A stretch of 64,000 nt of DNA from Ancylobacter oerskovii (GCF_018390555.1 NZ_JAHBGB010000023.1:124001-188000), one strand, 5' to 3'. Numbered from the stretch's first letter, positions 26,672 through 35,958 are shown. Numbers and translations: made by a program. Notes: generated by a model from the letters alone, not told the origin.

Positions 26672-27472
26672 CTATTGCGCCGCCTTCAGCGCCCGGCCGC
26701 CACGCCGCTCGGCCCTGAGGCGGGCCGCGGCGCCGAAGGCGGCGAACACCGCGCTCGACAGCCTGTCGTCCCAGAAGCGCCATTCCGGGTGCCACTGGAT
26801 GGCGAGGGTGAAGCCCGGCGCCTCCGTCACCCGGAACGCCTCGACGAGGCCGTCCTCCGCGCGGGCTTCCACGGTGAGTCCCGGCGCCAGCTGGTTGATG
26901 CCCTGGCCGTGCAGCGAGTTCACCTTCCAGCGCGGCGCGCCGGCGAGGCCCTCGAGCAGCCCGCCCGGCTCCAGCGCCACGTCGTGCACCGGCGCGTATT
27001 GCCCGGCGATGTCGAGGCTCGCATCCTCGCGATGATCGAAATGGCCGGGCTGCTCGTACACTTTCTGGAACAGCGAGCCGCCCAGCGCGACGTTCATCTC
27101 CTGGAAGCCGCGGCAGACGCCGAACAGCGGCACGCCGCGCTCGATGGCGCCGCGGATCAGCGGGATCGACAGGTCGTCGCGATGCGGGTCGGAGGGCAGC
27201 GGCGGCTCATAGGGCGCGTCGCCATAGAGATGCGGCGCCACGTTGGAGGGGCTGCCCGGCAGGAAGATGCCGTCGACCAGCTCGAAGATCTCGTCGAGCA
27301 CCAGCCGTTCCGGCTTCATCGCGGCATCCACCGCCGAGACGGTGCCGGGCAGCAGCACCGGCAGCGCCTCCGCGCCGTTCGCCACCGCATAGATGTATTT
27401 CTCGGTCACGCCGTGCACGACATGCCCGCCGGAAGCCTTCACGTCGCAGATGACGCCGATGACAGGACGCAT
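26672..27472 (-). CDS. Class I glutamine amidotransferase-like hydrolase (PuuD/peptidase C26 family)
   Basis: 266 residues from ATG 27472 (MRPVIGVICD). The nucleophile cysteine is in PLFGVCRGFQEMNVALGG and the His-Glu pair in IQWHPEWRF, so the catalytic triad is intact. This family includes PuuD, which splits gamma-glutamyl-GABA in putrescine breakdown, and related gamma-glutamyl hydrolases. The conserved VDGIFLPGSPSNVAPHLYG and DPHRDDLSIPLIR regions are typical. No puu genes (glutamylputrescine synthetase or oxidase) are nearby, so the substrate is open. It converges with a GntR gene. Confidence 0.88.
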   Translation of the reverse strand: MRPVIGVICDVKASGGHVVHGVTEKYIYAVANGAEALPVLLPGTVSAVDAAMKPERLVLDEIFELVDGIFLPGSPSNVAPHLYGDAPYEPPLPSDPHRDDLSIPLIRGAIERGVPLFGVCRGFQEMNVALGGSLFQKVYEQPGHFDHREDASLDIAGQYAPVHDVALEPGGLLEGLAGAPRWKVNSLHGQGINQLAPGLTVEARAEDGLVEAFRVTEAPGFTLAIQWHPEWRFWDDRLSSAVFAAFGAAARLRAERRGGRALKAAQ

Positions 27473-27524
27473 TGTGATCACTTTCCCGGTTGGTTGCCCA
27501 GATGTGGGATCGCCGCCCCGCTCC

Positions 27525-27590
27525 TGTCAACGGGCAGGCTTCGACACGTTCTTGTCTCGACACGCTCGCGCCTCGCCACGCTCGGCTCAC
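27525..27590. repeat. Short imperfect tandem repeat
   Basis: Between the amidotransferase and DUF1801 genes three imperfect units (TTCGACACGTTC, CTCGACACGCTC, CTCGCCACGCTC) follow each other with 4-6 base spacers. No coding or clear regulatory role is visible. Confidence 0.5.
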
Positions 27591-28105
27591 TTGCCGGGAA
27601 CCCAGCCGGGCCGGGCGGCGGCCTGCCTCACCCAGTCCGCCATCTGCGCCTCGTCGAAGCCCCCCTCGCCGATGTCGATCCAGCGCGTCTCCCCGCTGCG
27701 CGGCGTGCCGCCGGGGGGAAGCGGCTTCAGCTCCGTGCCGCGGAAGAACGTCACCTTGACCGCGCGGGTGAAGACGTGGACCGACAGGAACCAGCCCTGC
27801 CCCGTGACGCCGTAGAGCGGCGAGTTCCATTTCACCGCCTTGGCGACGCCGGGAACGGTGGCGACGATGAGTGCGTCGAGGCGCTCGCCGATGGCGCGTT
27901 TCCAGCCCGGCATCGCGGCGATGTAGTGCTGCACCGGGGCGTCGCCCTCGGCCTTGGCGATCTGCGGATTGCCGCCGGAGAGCAGGACGGGCGCCTTCGC
28001 CTTGTCTTGCGCTTCCGCCTCTTGGCCGGTGCCCGTCGCGGGGGTGGCCTTCATGCGCGTTTTCGCCGGTCGCTTGCCGGTCGTGGTCGGCTTTTGATAC
28101 GACAC
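27587..28105 (-). CDS. DUF1801 domain protein
   Basis: 172 residues if the GTG at 28105 is used; AAGGAG stands 8 nt before it, a much better signal than for the ATG at 28054 (155 residues). A basic, low-complexity N-terminus (KPTTTGKRPAKTRMKATPATG) precedes the DUF1801 core: GWKRAIGERLDALIVATVPG, VKWNSPLYGVTGQGWFLSVHVFTRAVKVTFFRGTEL (about 80-120) and RWIDIGEGGFDEAQMADWVRQA. The fold is YdhG/frataxin-like; the biochemical role is not known. It could share a transcript with the downstream amidotransferase gene, 114 bases away. Confidence 0.85.
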   Translation of the reverse strand: MSYQKPTTTGKRPAKTRMKATPATGTGQEAEAQDKAKAPVLLSGGNPQIAKAEGDAPVQHYIAAMPGWKRAIGERLDALIVATVPGVAKAVKWNSPLYGVTGQGWFLSVHVFTRAVKVTFFRGTELKPLPPGGTPRSGETRWIDIGEGGFDEAQMADWVRQAAARPGWVPGK

Positions 28106-28159
28106 GCTGCCCGCTCCTTCCCCGCCGCGCTGGCCCGGCGGGCTGCCCAGGATGTGCCC

Positions 28160-28705
28160 ATGCCCGCTCTGACCCCCGCCGAACTGTTCGCCCGCCTCGC
28201 CGATCTCGGCATCGAGACCCGCACCGTCGAGCACCCGCCGGTATTCACCGTCGCGGAATCGCAGGCGGTGATCGAGGCGCTGCCCGGCGGCCACACCAAG
28301 AACCTGTTCCTGAAGGACAAGAAGGGCAACCTCTTCCTGGTCGTCATCGGGCAGGACGCGCCGGTCGATCTCAAGAGCCTGCACGGCCCGCTGGGTGCCG
28401 CCAGCCGCCTGTCCTTCGGCAGCGCCGAGCTCCTGGAAGAGGTGCTGGGCGTGAAGCCCGGCTCGGTCACCGCCTTCGCGCCGGTGAACGACACCGCCGG
28501 CCGGGTTAGGGTGATCATCGATGCCGAGCTGATGGATCACGCGCTCATCAACTGCCACCCGCTGGTCAACACCGCGACCACCAGCATCGCCCGCGACGAT
28601 CTCGTCCGCTTCCTGCGGGCGACCGGCCACGAGCCGCAGGTCCTCGCGGTGCCGCGCCGCCGGGAGGCGCCGGCCGATGCCGATGCGGCGTCCGGCGTCG
28701 CCTGA
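28160..28705 (+). CDS. Prolyl-tRNA editing protein (YbaK/ProX type)
   Basis: 181 residues from ATG 28160 (CAGGA 8 nt upstream). INS-like trans-editing domain that removes wrongly attached amino acids, mainly alanine, from tRNA-Pro. Seen in the sequence: ETRTVEHPPVFTVAESQ, GGHTKNLFLKDKKGNLFLVV with the key Lys of the active site, SFGSAELLEEVLGVKPGSVTAFAPVND and the tail NCHPLVNTATTSIARDDLVRFL. These stretches are typical of the PrdX/ProX branch (compare the Clostridial and Agrobacterium ProX) rather than of YbaK. It is the first of three plus-strand genes. Confidence 0.9.
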   Translation: MPALTPAELFARLADLGIETRTVEHPPVFTVAESQAVIEALPGGHTKNLFLKDKKGNLFLVVIGQDAPVDLKSLHGPLGAASRLSFGSAELLEEVLGVKPGSVTAFAPVNDTAGRVRVIIDAELMDHALINCHPLVNTATTSIARDDLVRFLRATGHEPQVLAVPRRREAPADADAASGVA

Positions 28706-28776
28706 GCGGTTGCAATCGCCGCCCGACGGACCATCTTACACACCGACCGACTACCGATCCCGCTCGAGGACACCCC

Positions 28777-29700
28777 ATGCTGCTCAACCAGTCTGCCGCC
28801 CCGGCCGATAACGGCGCTCAGGCCGGCGACGACGTCGTCATCGACACCACCACCCGCAGCTTCATGAAGGATGTGGTGGAGGAATCGAAGCGCCGGCCGG
28901 TGCTGGTCGATTTCTGGGCGCCCTGGTGCGGCCCCTGCAAGCAGCTCACCCCGGTGATCGAGAAGGTGGTGCGCGGCGCCAAGGGCAAGGTGCGGCTCGC
29001 CAAGATGAACACCGACGAGCATCCCGCCGTCGCCCAGCAGCTCGGCATCCAGTCGCTGCCCACCGTCTACGCCTTCGTCAACGGCCAGCCGGTCGACGGC
29101 TTCATGGGCGCGCAGCCGGAATCGCAGGTGCAGGCGCTGGTCGACCGCCTCGTCGCCGCCGGCGGCGGCGGGCCGGACCTCGCCGAGATCCTCGCCAGCG
29201 CCGATGCCGCCCTCGCCGAGGGCGACGCCGCCGGCGCCACCGAACTCTATGCGCATGTATTGGCCGAGGAGCCGCAGAACGCGAAGGCGCTCGCCGGCAT
29301 CGCCCGCGCGCATCTCGCGGCCGGCGACCTCGCCCAGGCCAAGGCGACGCTCGACCTGGTGCCGGAGGCCGGCGCCGGCGACGCCGCCGTCGCGGCGGTC
29401 CGCGCGGCCATCGAGCTGGAAGAGGCCGCCAGCGCGCTGGGCGACGTGAAGGAGCTGGCGGCGAAGGTCGAGGCCAACCCGTCGGACCACCAGGCCCGGT
29501 TCGACCTCGCCCTGGCGCTCAACGCCCGCGGCAAGCGCGAGGAGGCGATCGACGAGCTGCTCGCCATCGTGCGCAAGGACCGCAACTGGAACGACGACGG
29601 CGCCCGCAAGCAGCTGGTGCAGTTCTTCGAGGCCTGGGGCCCGACCGACGAGATGACGGTGCTCGGCCGCCGCCGCCTGTCCTCGATCCTGTTCGCGTGA
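28777..29700 (+). CDS. cnoX: Thioredoxin-TPR chaperedoxin (CnoX/YbbN)
   Basis: 307 residues. An N-terminal thioredoxin domain (about 25-130) with intact WCGPC (residues 49-53) and cis-Pro in SLPTVYAF is followed by a helical TPR-like region (about 140-290) with NPSDHQARFDLALALNARGKREEAIDELL. This is the architecture of CnoX, which protects substrates from oxidation under bleach stress and hands them to GroEL. E. coli CnoX lacks the first cysteine of the motif, so this alphaproteobacterial form with CxxC is probably redox-active. It lies 66 bases before a Lon N-domain gene. Confidence 0.92.
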   Translation: MLLNQSAAPADNGAQAGDDVVIDTTTRSFMKDVVEESKRRPVLVDFWAPWCGPCKQLTPVIEKVVRGAKGKVRLAKMNTDEHPAVAQQLGIQSLPTVYAFVNGQPVDGFMGAQPESQVQALVDRLVAAGGGGPDLAEILASADAALAEGDAAGATELYAHVLAEEPQNAKALAGIARAHLAAGDLAQAKATLDLVPEAGAGDAAVAAVRAAIELEEAASALGDVKELAAKVEANPSDHQARFDLALALNARGKREEAIDELLAIVRKDRNWNDDGARKQLVQFFEAWGPTDEMTVLGRRRLSSILFA

Positions 29701-29765
29701 TCGCGCGGCCCTGCCTGCCGGTGCGAGTGACGGCCGATCCGCCGGATCGGCCTTTCGGAGGGTGA

Positions 29766-30437
29766 ATGGCGATCAACCGCCCCTATGCCGGGCCCGCGGA
29801 GCTTCCCTCCACGGTGCCGCTGTTCCCGCTGGAAGGCGCGCTGCTGCTGCCGCGCTGCCAGCTGCCGCTCAACGTGTTCGAGCCGCGCTACCTCACCATG
29901 GTCGACGAGGTGCTGCGGGACGAGCGGATCATCGGCATCGTCCAGCCGGTGCCGGCGCTGGTCACCACCGCCAATCCCGCCCTGCAGGGCGTGGGCTGCC
30001 TCGGGCGCATCACCGAATTCGCCGAGAGCGGCGACGGGCGCTATCTCGTCACCCTGACCGGGGTCGCCCGTTTCCGGCTGGTCGAGGAAGTCGCGGCGAC
30101 CACGCCCTATCGGCAGGCGCGGATCGGCTTTGCCGGCTTCGAGGACGATTTCACCCCCAATATCGGCGCCGAGGCGGTGGATCGCGGGCGGCTGCTGAAG
30201 ACGCTGGCCGCCTATCTCGATGCCAACCGGCTGGAAGCCGATTGGGAAAGCATCAAGGACGCGCCGAACGAGGCGCTGGTCAATGCGCTCGCCATGATGT
30301 CGCCCTTCGGCGCGCGGGAGAAGCAGGCGCTGCTTGAGGCCTCGGATCTCGCCACCCGGGCGGAGATGCTGATCGCCGTCACCGAGATGGCGCTGGTCCG
30401 CGGGCCGGACGGCGACAACGAGACGCCGCTGCAATAG
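29766..30437 (+). CDS. Lon N-terminal substrate-binding domain protein
   Basis: 223 residues, only the LON N-domain (ASCH/PUA-like) without AAA+ or protease parts. Landmarks: TVPLFPLEGALLLPRCQLPLNVFEPRYLTMV (residues 17-47), GRITEFAESGDGRYLVTLTGVARFRL and MMSPFGAREKQALLEASDLATRAEMLIA. A GGAG ribosome binding site lies 6 nt before ATG 29766. Free-standing LON domain proteins next to cnoX are the normal rhizobial arrangement; the function is not known but substrate recognition in protein quality control is assumed. Confidence 0.9.
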   Translation: MAINRPYAGPAELPSTVPLFPLEGALLLPRCQLPLNVFEPRYLTMVDEVLRDERIIGIVQPVPALVTTANPALQGVGCLGRITEFAESGDGRYLVTLTGVARFRLVEEVAATTPYRQARIGFAGFEDDFTPNIGAEAVDRGRLLKTLAAYLDANRLEADWESIKDAPNEALVNALAMMSPFGAREKQALLEASDLATRAEMLIAVTEMALVRGPDGDNETPLQ

Positions 30438-30461
30438 GCGGGGCTCCCCGGTCTCCCCTGC

Positions 30462-30640
30462 AATCGGCTTCTTTCCCTCTCCCCGCCCGAACTCGGCTGC
30501 GGCCGAGTTTGGTTCCGGCAAGGTCGAAACCGGAAACATCCGGTTTCGACGGAGAGGCGGCGGCCCGCGCAGCGGGTCGGTGAGGGAGACGGCATCGGGA
30601 AGCGAAGAAGAGCCTTCTCCCCGAAAGGGAAGCCGGGTGT
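30462..30640. repeat. Dispersed hairpin repeat, family 1, copy C
   Basis: First part of the 423-base gap after the Lon-domain gene. It has hairpins AACTCGGC/GCCGAGTT (about 30490-30509) and TCGAAACCGG/CCGGTTTCGA (30524-30533 with 30540-30549), then CCCGC/GCGGG and GTCGGTGAGGG. Relative to copy B the second hairpin differs by two compensatory base-pair changes. No open frame that looks real lies here. Confidence 0.85.
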
Positions 30641-30720
30641 TCCTGCGTCAACCGTTCCTGCGTCTATGCACGACCGATAGAGCTACGGCCGAGCGGACGC
30701 CGCCAACCCCCACATCGTCT

Positions 30721-30808
30721 TGCCCGGGCTCGTCCCGGGCATCCACGTCTTCGGCCCGGTGCATTTGTGAGACGGCGTGGATGGCCGGGACAAACCCGGC
30801 CATGACGT
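30721..30808. repeat. Dispersed palindromic repeat, family 2, copy B
   Basis: Second part of the same gap: CCGGGCTCGTCCCGGGCATCC at the left and GGATGGCCGGGACAAACCCGG at the right, separated by about 30 bases, form a long imperfect inverted repeat. It matches copy A at 3013-3100 in its conserved CCGGGCATCCACG core. Confidence 0.65.
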
Positions 30809-30860
30809 CGTTCTCGGGGAGCGGAGAGCCGTCCGGGAGCGGGCGTTCCCGCACCCGCCG

Positions 30861-33800
30861 TCACTCCGCCGCCAGAGGCGGTTTCGGCATGGTGTGCAGC
30901 GTCGCGGCCGGGGCGCCCGGTTCCTCCGGCTCGTCGCGCTCGCCGACAAAGCGGCCGAAGATGCGGGCGAGCAGGCGCCCGAGATCGTCCATCACCGTGA
31001 ACACCGCCGGCACGAAGACCAGCGACAGCAGCGTCGAGGCCAGCAGCCCGCCGATCACCGCGATCGCCATCGGCGCGCGGAAATCCGAGCCCTCGCCGAG
31101 GCCCATGGCCGAGGGCACCATGCCCGCCGCCATGGCGATGGTGGTCATGATGATCGGCTGCGCGCGCTTGCGCCCGGCCTCCACCAGCGCGGTGGTGCGG
31201 TCATGCCCGGCCTTGACGGAATCGATGGCGAAGTCGACCAGCAGGATGGCGTTCTTGGTGACGATGCCCATCAGCATCAGGAAGCCGATCACCACCGGCA
31301 GCGTCATGGCGTTGTTGGTGAGCAGGAGCGCCACGAAGGCGCCGCCCACCGACAGCGGCAGCGCCACCAGGATGGTGATGGGCTGCAGGAGGTTGGCGAA
31401 CAGCAGCACCAGCACCGCCAGCACCATCATGACGCCGGCGGACATGGCGGTGGCGAAGCCGCCGAACACCTCGGCCATGATCTCGGCGTCGCCGCTTTCC
31501 TTCAGCGTCACGCCAGCCGGCAGGTTCCTGGCGCCGGGCAGGGCGTAGACCTCGGCCAGCGCCTCGCCCAGCTCGGTGCCGGTGGAGAGGTCGGCCTCGA
31601 TGGCGACGCGCCGGGCGCGGTCGTAGCGGTCGAGGCTGGTGGGGCCGGTGGCGAAGGAGATGTCGGCCACCGCGTCGAGCGGCACCGCGGCGCCGGCGGC
31701 GGTCCGCACCTTCAGCGTGCGGAAGGTGGCAAGGTCGGCGCGGGCGTTCTGGTCGAGCTGCACGCGGATCGGCACCTGCCGGTCGCCGGCGGAGAACTTG
31801 GCGAGGTTCTGCGAGATGTCGCCGATGGTGGCGATGCGCACCGTCTGGGCGATGTCGGCGACGGAGACGCCGAGCTGCGCCGCCTCCGCGAGGCGCGGCA
31901 TCACCCGCAGCTCCGGCCGCTCCAGCGCCGCCGAGGTGACGACGTTGGTCAGGCCCTTCACGTCGGCGCGGATCTCGCGCTCCAGCTCCAGCGCCGCCTT
32001 CTCCACCACCGCCCCGTCGGAGCCGGAGAGGATGATGGTGAATTCGCGCCCGCCGGGGCCGGCGCCGCCGGAGGCACCGAAATTGAAGCGCAGGTCGGGA
32101 ATGCGGGCGATCTCCCGCTGCATCCGCGCCTCGAACTGCTTCTGGGTGTCGCTCCGCTCGGCGCGGGGCTTGAGGTTGACGATCATCGTCGCCTTGCGCA
32201 CCTCGCCGGCGGCGCTCACCGGGCCGACCGCCACGCCGCCGCCGCCGGTGGCGAACACGCTCGCCACTTCCGGCTGCTTCTCGAGCAGCGCGGTCACCTC
32301 GTTCACCACCCGGCGGGTGGAATCCAGCGTCGATCCCGGCGGCAGCTCCAGCGCCAGCACCGAGCGCGAGACGTCGGCATTGGGAATGAAGCCGGAGGGC
32401 AGCAGCGTCGAGAGCCACATCGAGCCGATGAACAGGAGGATGCCGGCCGCCACGGTGACGAAGCGGTGGCGCACGCTGGCGCGCAGCAGGTGCACATAGC
32501 CCCGCATCAGCGCGCTGTCGGGCGTCTCGCGATGGCCGTGGTCCTTCAGGAAATAGGCGGCCAGCATCGGGGTGAGCAGGCGGGCCACCAGCAGCGAGAA
32601 CAGCACCGCCACCGCGACGGTGATGCCGAACTGGCGGAAATACTGCCCGGCGATGCCGCCCATGAAGCTCACCGGCGCGAACACCGCGACGATGGTCAGC
32701 GTGGTCGCCACCACGGCGAGGCCGATCTCGTCGGCGGCGTCGATGGCGGCGCGGTAGGCGGATTTGCCCATGCGCATGTGGCGCACGATGTTCTCGATCT
32801 CGACGATGGCGTCGTCGACCAGGATGCCGGTCACCAGCGTCACCGCCAGCAGGCTCACGCCGTTGAGCGAGAAGCCCAGCATGTCCATCACCCAGAAGGT
32901 GGGCAGGATGGAGAGCGGGATGGCGGTGGCGGAGATGATGGTTGCCCGCCAGTCGCGCAGGAACAGCAGCACCACGATGATGGCGAGCACCGCACCCTCG
33001 ATCAGCGTGTGCATCGCCGATTCGTAGTCGGCCTGGGTGTAGCGCACCATCGAATCGATGAGGGTGATCCGCGCCTCGGGATGTGCCGCCTCCAGCTGGC
33101 GCAGCGCCTCCTCCACCCGGTCGGCGACGTCGACATCCGAGAAGCCCTTGGCGCGGTAGATGCCGAAGGCGACCACCGGCTTGCCGTCGAGCTGGGCGAA
33201 GATGCGCGGCTCGGCGGCGCCGTCGGTGACGGTGGCGAGGTCGGCGAGCCGGACCTGCCGGCCGCCCGGAAGCGCAATGCGGGTCTCGGCGAGGTCGGCG
33301 ACGGTCAGCGCGCCGCCCAGCGTGCGGACGGACTGCTCCTGCGTGCCGATCTCGCCGCGGCCGCCGGCGAGGTCGACATTGGTGGCGACCAGCTGGCGGT
33401 TGACGTCGGCGGCGGTCACGCCGAGCGCGGCCAGCCGGTCGGGATTCATCGAGATGCGGATCTCGCGGTCGACGCCACCCTCGCGCTTCACCTGAGCCAC
33501 GCCGCGCACGCCCTGCAAGGCGCGGATCACCGTGTCGTCGACGAACCAGGACAGCTCGTCCGGCGTCATCTGCGGCGCCGAGGCGGCATAGGTGACGATC
33601 GCCATGCCCTCGACGTCGACCCGGCGGATCAGCGGCTCCTCGATGTCCTGCGGCAGCTCGGAGCGGATGCCGGTCACCGCGTCGCGCACGTCGTTCACCG
33701 CGCGGTCGACCTGGGTCTCCAGCTGGAACTCCACCGTCGTCACCGAGGTGCCCTCGGTGATGGAGGAGGTGATGTGCTTCACCCCCTGGGTGCCGGCGAT

Positions 33801-34016
33801 GGCGGTCTCGACGCGCTTGGTCACCTGGGTTTCGAGCTCGCTCGGCGCGGCGCCCGGCTGGGTGACGGTGACGGTGACGATCGGCACGTCGATGTTCGGC
33901 ATGCGCGTCACCGGCAGCCGGTCGAAGGTGTAGAGGCCGAGCGCGGTCAGCACCACGAACAGCACGATCGAGGGGATCGGCGTGCGGATCGACCAGGCGG
34001 AGACGTTGAGCGCCAT
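30861..34016 (-). CDS. RND efflux pump inner-membrane permease
   Basis: 1051 residues, full length for the HAE1/AcrB-type family. The protein has twelve membrane helices and two large periplasmic loops; visible marks are the N-terminal WSIRTPIPSIVLFVVLTALGLYTFDRLPV, the pore-domain start PNIDVPIVTVTVTQPGA, the TM4 proton-relay motif GILVDDAIVEIENIVRHM with two Asp, and the second-half AGMVPSAMGLGEGSDFRAPMAIAVIGG. It pumps hydrophobic compounds or drugs out with an adaptor and an outer-membrane channel. Its ATG overlaps the stop of the adaptor gene. No outer-membrane factor gene follows, so it must use a TolC-like channel encoded elsewhere. Confidence 0.93.
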   Translation of the reverse strand: MALNVSAWSIRTPIPSIVLFVVLTALGLYTFDRLPVTRMPNIDVPIVTVTVTQPGAAPSELETQVTKRVETAIAGTQGVKHITSSITEGTSVTTVEFQLETQVDRAVNDVRDAVTGIRSELPQDIEEPLIRRVDVEGMAIVTYAASAPQMTPDELSWFVDDTVIRALQGVRGVAQVKREGGVDREIRISMNPDRLAALGVTAADVNRQLVATNVDLAGGRGEIGTQEQSVRTLGGALTVADLAETRIALPGGRQVRLADLATVTDGAAEPRIFAQLDGKPVVAFGIYRAKGFSDVDVADRVEEALRQLEAAHPEARITLIDSMVRYTQADYESAMHTLIEGAVLAIIVVLLFLRDWRATIISATAIPLSILPTFWVMDMLGFSLNGVSLLAVTLVTGILVDDAIVEIENIVRHMRMGKSAYRAAIDAADEIGLAVVATTLTIVAVFAPVSFMGGIAGQYFRQFGITVAVAVLFSLLVARLLTPMLAAYFLKDHGHRETPDSALMRGYVHLLRASVRHRFVTVAAGILLFIGSMWLSTLLPSGFIPNADVSRSVLALELPPGSTLDSTRRVVNEVTALLEKQPEVASVFATGGGGVAVGPVSAAGEVRKATMIVNLKPRAERSDTQKQFEARMQREIARIPDLRFNFGASGGAGPGGREFTIILSGSDGAVVEKAALELEREIRADVKGLTNVVTSAALERPELRVMPRLAEAAQLGVSVADIAQTVRIATIGDISQNLAKFSAGDRQVPIRVQLDQNARADLATFRTLKVRTAAGAAVPLDAVADISFATGPTSLDRYDRARRVAIEADLSTGTELGEALAEVYALPGARNLPAGVTLKESGDAEIMAEVFGGFATAMSAGVMMVLAVLVLLFANLLQPITILVALPLSVGGAFVALLLTNNAMTLPVVIGFLMLMGIVTKNAILLVDFAIDSVKAGHDRTTALVEAGRKRAQPIIMTTIAMAAGMVPSAMGLGEGSDFRAPMAIAVIGGLLASTLLSLVFVPAVFTVMDDLGRLLARIFGRFVGERDEPEEPGAPAATLHTMPKPPLAAE

Positions 34017-35287
34017 CAGACACCACCCTTGGCGGCGTTGGGGTTCCCTTGCAGCGGCACCGGGCTCACCCGGTCGCCGTCGCGCAGGAAGCCGGCGGCG
34101 CGGGCGACCACGCTGTCGCCCTCCTTCACGCCCTCGGCGATCTCGACGTAGCCCTCGCCCATCAGCCCGGTCTTCACCTCGCGCCGGCGCACCGTGTCGC
34201 CGTCGACCGCCAGCACGAAGGCGCCGTCCTTGTCGAACTGCACCGCGGAGAGCGGCAAGGCGAGGCCGGTGTGGCGGGCGAGCTCGATGTCGCCGCGCGC
34301 ATAGGCGCCGGGGCGCAGCCGCGGGTCGTCCGGCAGCGCCACGGCGACGCGGGCGAGGCGGGTGGCCGGGTCGACATTGGCGCCGACGAGCCGCACCGTC
34401 GCGGCGAGCGGCGCGGTGAAGCCGGCCGGCGTCACCGCGACGGGCAGGCCGGGCTTCATGCGCGGCAGGGCGGATTCCGGCACCTCGGCGTCGAGGTCGA
34501 TGGCGCCGTCCTTGACGATGCGGAACAGCGGCTCGGTATTGGCGGAGAGCACGATGGCGCCGATGCGCGCGGCGCGCGCCGAGACGATGCCGGCTTCCGG
34601 CGCCTTGATCTCGGTGCGGGCCAGCCGCACCTCGAGCTCGTCGCGATTGGCCTTGATCTGGGCGGCGTCGGCCTCGGCGGCGGTGACGGTCTCCTCGGCG
34701 GCGGTGACCTGCGCCGAGGCGACCCGCACCGCGCGCTCGCGCTGGTCGAGCACCTCCTGCGAGGTGGCGCCGGTCTTGATCAGGGTGCGGGCGCGCTCCA
34801 CCGCGGCCTGCGCTTCGATATGCTGGGCGTTGGCCTGTTCCAGCGCCGCCTTCTGCTGGGCGATGGCGGCCTGCGCCTTGGCGGCGTTGGCGGTGTTCTG
34901 GGCGAGCAGCGCCTCCAGCGTGTCGCGCGACAGCCGGGCGAGCACCGCGCCCTTGGCCACGCGGTCGCCTTCCTCGACCAGGATCTCGGTGATGCGGTAG
35001 CCGTCGATCTCCGGCCCGACCATGATCTCCTCGCGGGCGGCCAGCGTGCCGGTCACCGGCAGGCGCTCCACCACCTCGCGCGGGGCCGCCGCCACCACGC
35101 TCACCGTGACGCCGCGGGCCTTTTCCGGCTCGGGAACGGTGGTCGCCTGCGCCGGCTCGGCGACGCCGAGCCGGAGGCCGAAGGGAATGCGGTCGCGCAG
35201 CGCATAGCCGCCGACCCCCACCACGAGGACGGTCATCGCGACGGCAAGCAGGATGCGCCGGCGGAAGGGGGAGGGAGGGAGCGTCAT
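34016..35287 (-). CDS. RND efflux periplasmic adaptor (membrane-fusion protein)
   Basis: 423 residues. One N-terminal membrane anchor (about 12-28), a biotinyl-lipoyl half motif ITEILVEEGDRVAKGAVLARL, a long coiled-coil hairpin (about 125-215, rich in Ala/Gln/Glu), the second lipoyl half VRLARTEIKAPEAGIVSARAARIGAIV, then the beta-barrel and membrane-proximal domains. It bridges the permease encoded downstream to an outer-membrane channel. It starts inside the end of the TetR gene (4-base ATGA overlap) and ends in a one-base overlap with the permease, so all three are one tightly coupled transcript. Confidence 0.92.
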   Translation of the reverse strand: MTLPPSPFRRRILLAVAMTVLVVGVGGYALRDRIPFGLRLGVAEPAQATTVPEPEKARGVTVSVVAAAPREVVERLPVTGTLAAREEIMVGPEIDGYRITEILVEEGDRVAKGAVLARLSRDTLEALLAQNTANAAKAQAAIAQQKAALEQANAQHIEAQAAVERARTLIKTGATSQEVLDQRERAVRVASAQVTAAEETVTAAEADAAQIKANRDELEVRLARTEIKAPEAGIVSARAARIGAIVLSANTEPLFRIVKDGAIDLDAEVPESALPRMKPGLPVAVTPAGFTAPLAATVRLVGANVDPATRLARVAVALPDDPRLRPGAYARGDIELARHTGLALPLSAVQFDKDGAFVLAVDGDTVRRREVKTGLMGEGYVEIAEGVKEGDSVVARAAGFLRDGDRVSPVPLQGNPNAAKGGV

Positions 35288-35958
35288 GTCGGGTCGACCG
35301 TGGCGGAAACGAAGGGGGCGGATCGGGCGGGGGCCAGCATGCGGGCGATGAGATCGCCGAAGCCGGGCATCATGGCGGCGAGCGGCAGCTCCGGCTGCAG
35401 GCGCCGGCGCAGCAGCAGCCCGTCGCCTATGGCGTCGATCAGCGTCATGGCGACGTCGGGATCGATGCCGGGGTCGATCTCGCCACGGGCCTGCCCGGCG
35501 AGGAAGGCGTCGCGGATGGCGAGGCTCATCTCCTCGTCCACCTCGTCGAACTTGACCTTGAGCTTGGGGTTGCGCGCGGCCTCGGCGGCGATTTCCGGCC
35601 CGAGATCGGCGCAGACCATCGGCATCTCGCCGGAGAACAGCGCCCGCCCCATGGCGGTGAGGCCGGCGGCGAAGCTCGGCGCGCCGTGCAGCATTTCCAG
35701 CATCTTCATGCGGGCGCTGCGCTCCTCCTCGACGATGGCGATGATGATCGCCTCCTTGGAGGGAAAGTAGCGATAGAGCCCGCCGGGGCTCATCCCCGCC
35801 TCGGCGCAGATCTCCTGCATCGAGGCGGCATGGAAGCCGGTGCGGGTGAAGCAGGCGATGGCGGCGTCGAGCACCCGCCGGCGCGGATCCGGCTTGCGGG
35901 CGCGGCCGACCGGCTTGGGTGCCGCTGGGCGATGTTCGGCTTCGGTGACGGCGACCAT
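35284..35958 (-). CDS. TetR-family transcriptional regulator of the RND operon
   Basis: 224 residues. The N-terminal HTH (residues about 26-72) has RRRVLDAAIACFTRTGFHAASMQEICAEAGMSPGGLYRYFPSKEAII, shown here as the standard TetR pattern at those positions, with a ligand-binding helical C-terminus (TetR_C_6-like). It is the first gene of the efflux operon and is preceded by two strong palindromes that fit TetR operators, so it most likely represses its own operon until a pump substrate is bound. Confidence 0.9.
   Translation of the reverse strand: MVAVTEAEHRPAAPKPVGRARKPDPRRRVLDAAIACFTRTGFHAASMQEICAEAGMSPGGLYRYFPSKEAIIIAIVEEERSARMKMLEMLHGAPSFAAGLTAMGRALFSGEMPMVCADLGPEIAAEAARNPKLKVKFDEVDEEMSLAIRDAFLAGQARGEIDPGIDPDVAMTLIDAIGDGLLLRRRLQPELPLAAMMPGFGDLIARMLAPARSAPFVSATVDPT

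Noticed and set aside
26672-27472. Part of a putrescine (puu) operon
   Set aside because: No glutamylputrescine synthetase, oxidase or dehydrogenase gene nearby; only family membership is supported.
30777-34151. 1124-residue plus-strand open frame over the RND permease
   Set aside because: Antisense shadow with no domains; the permease on the minus strand is full length and intact.
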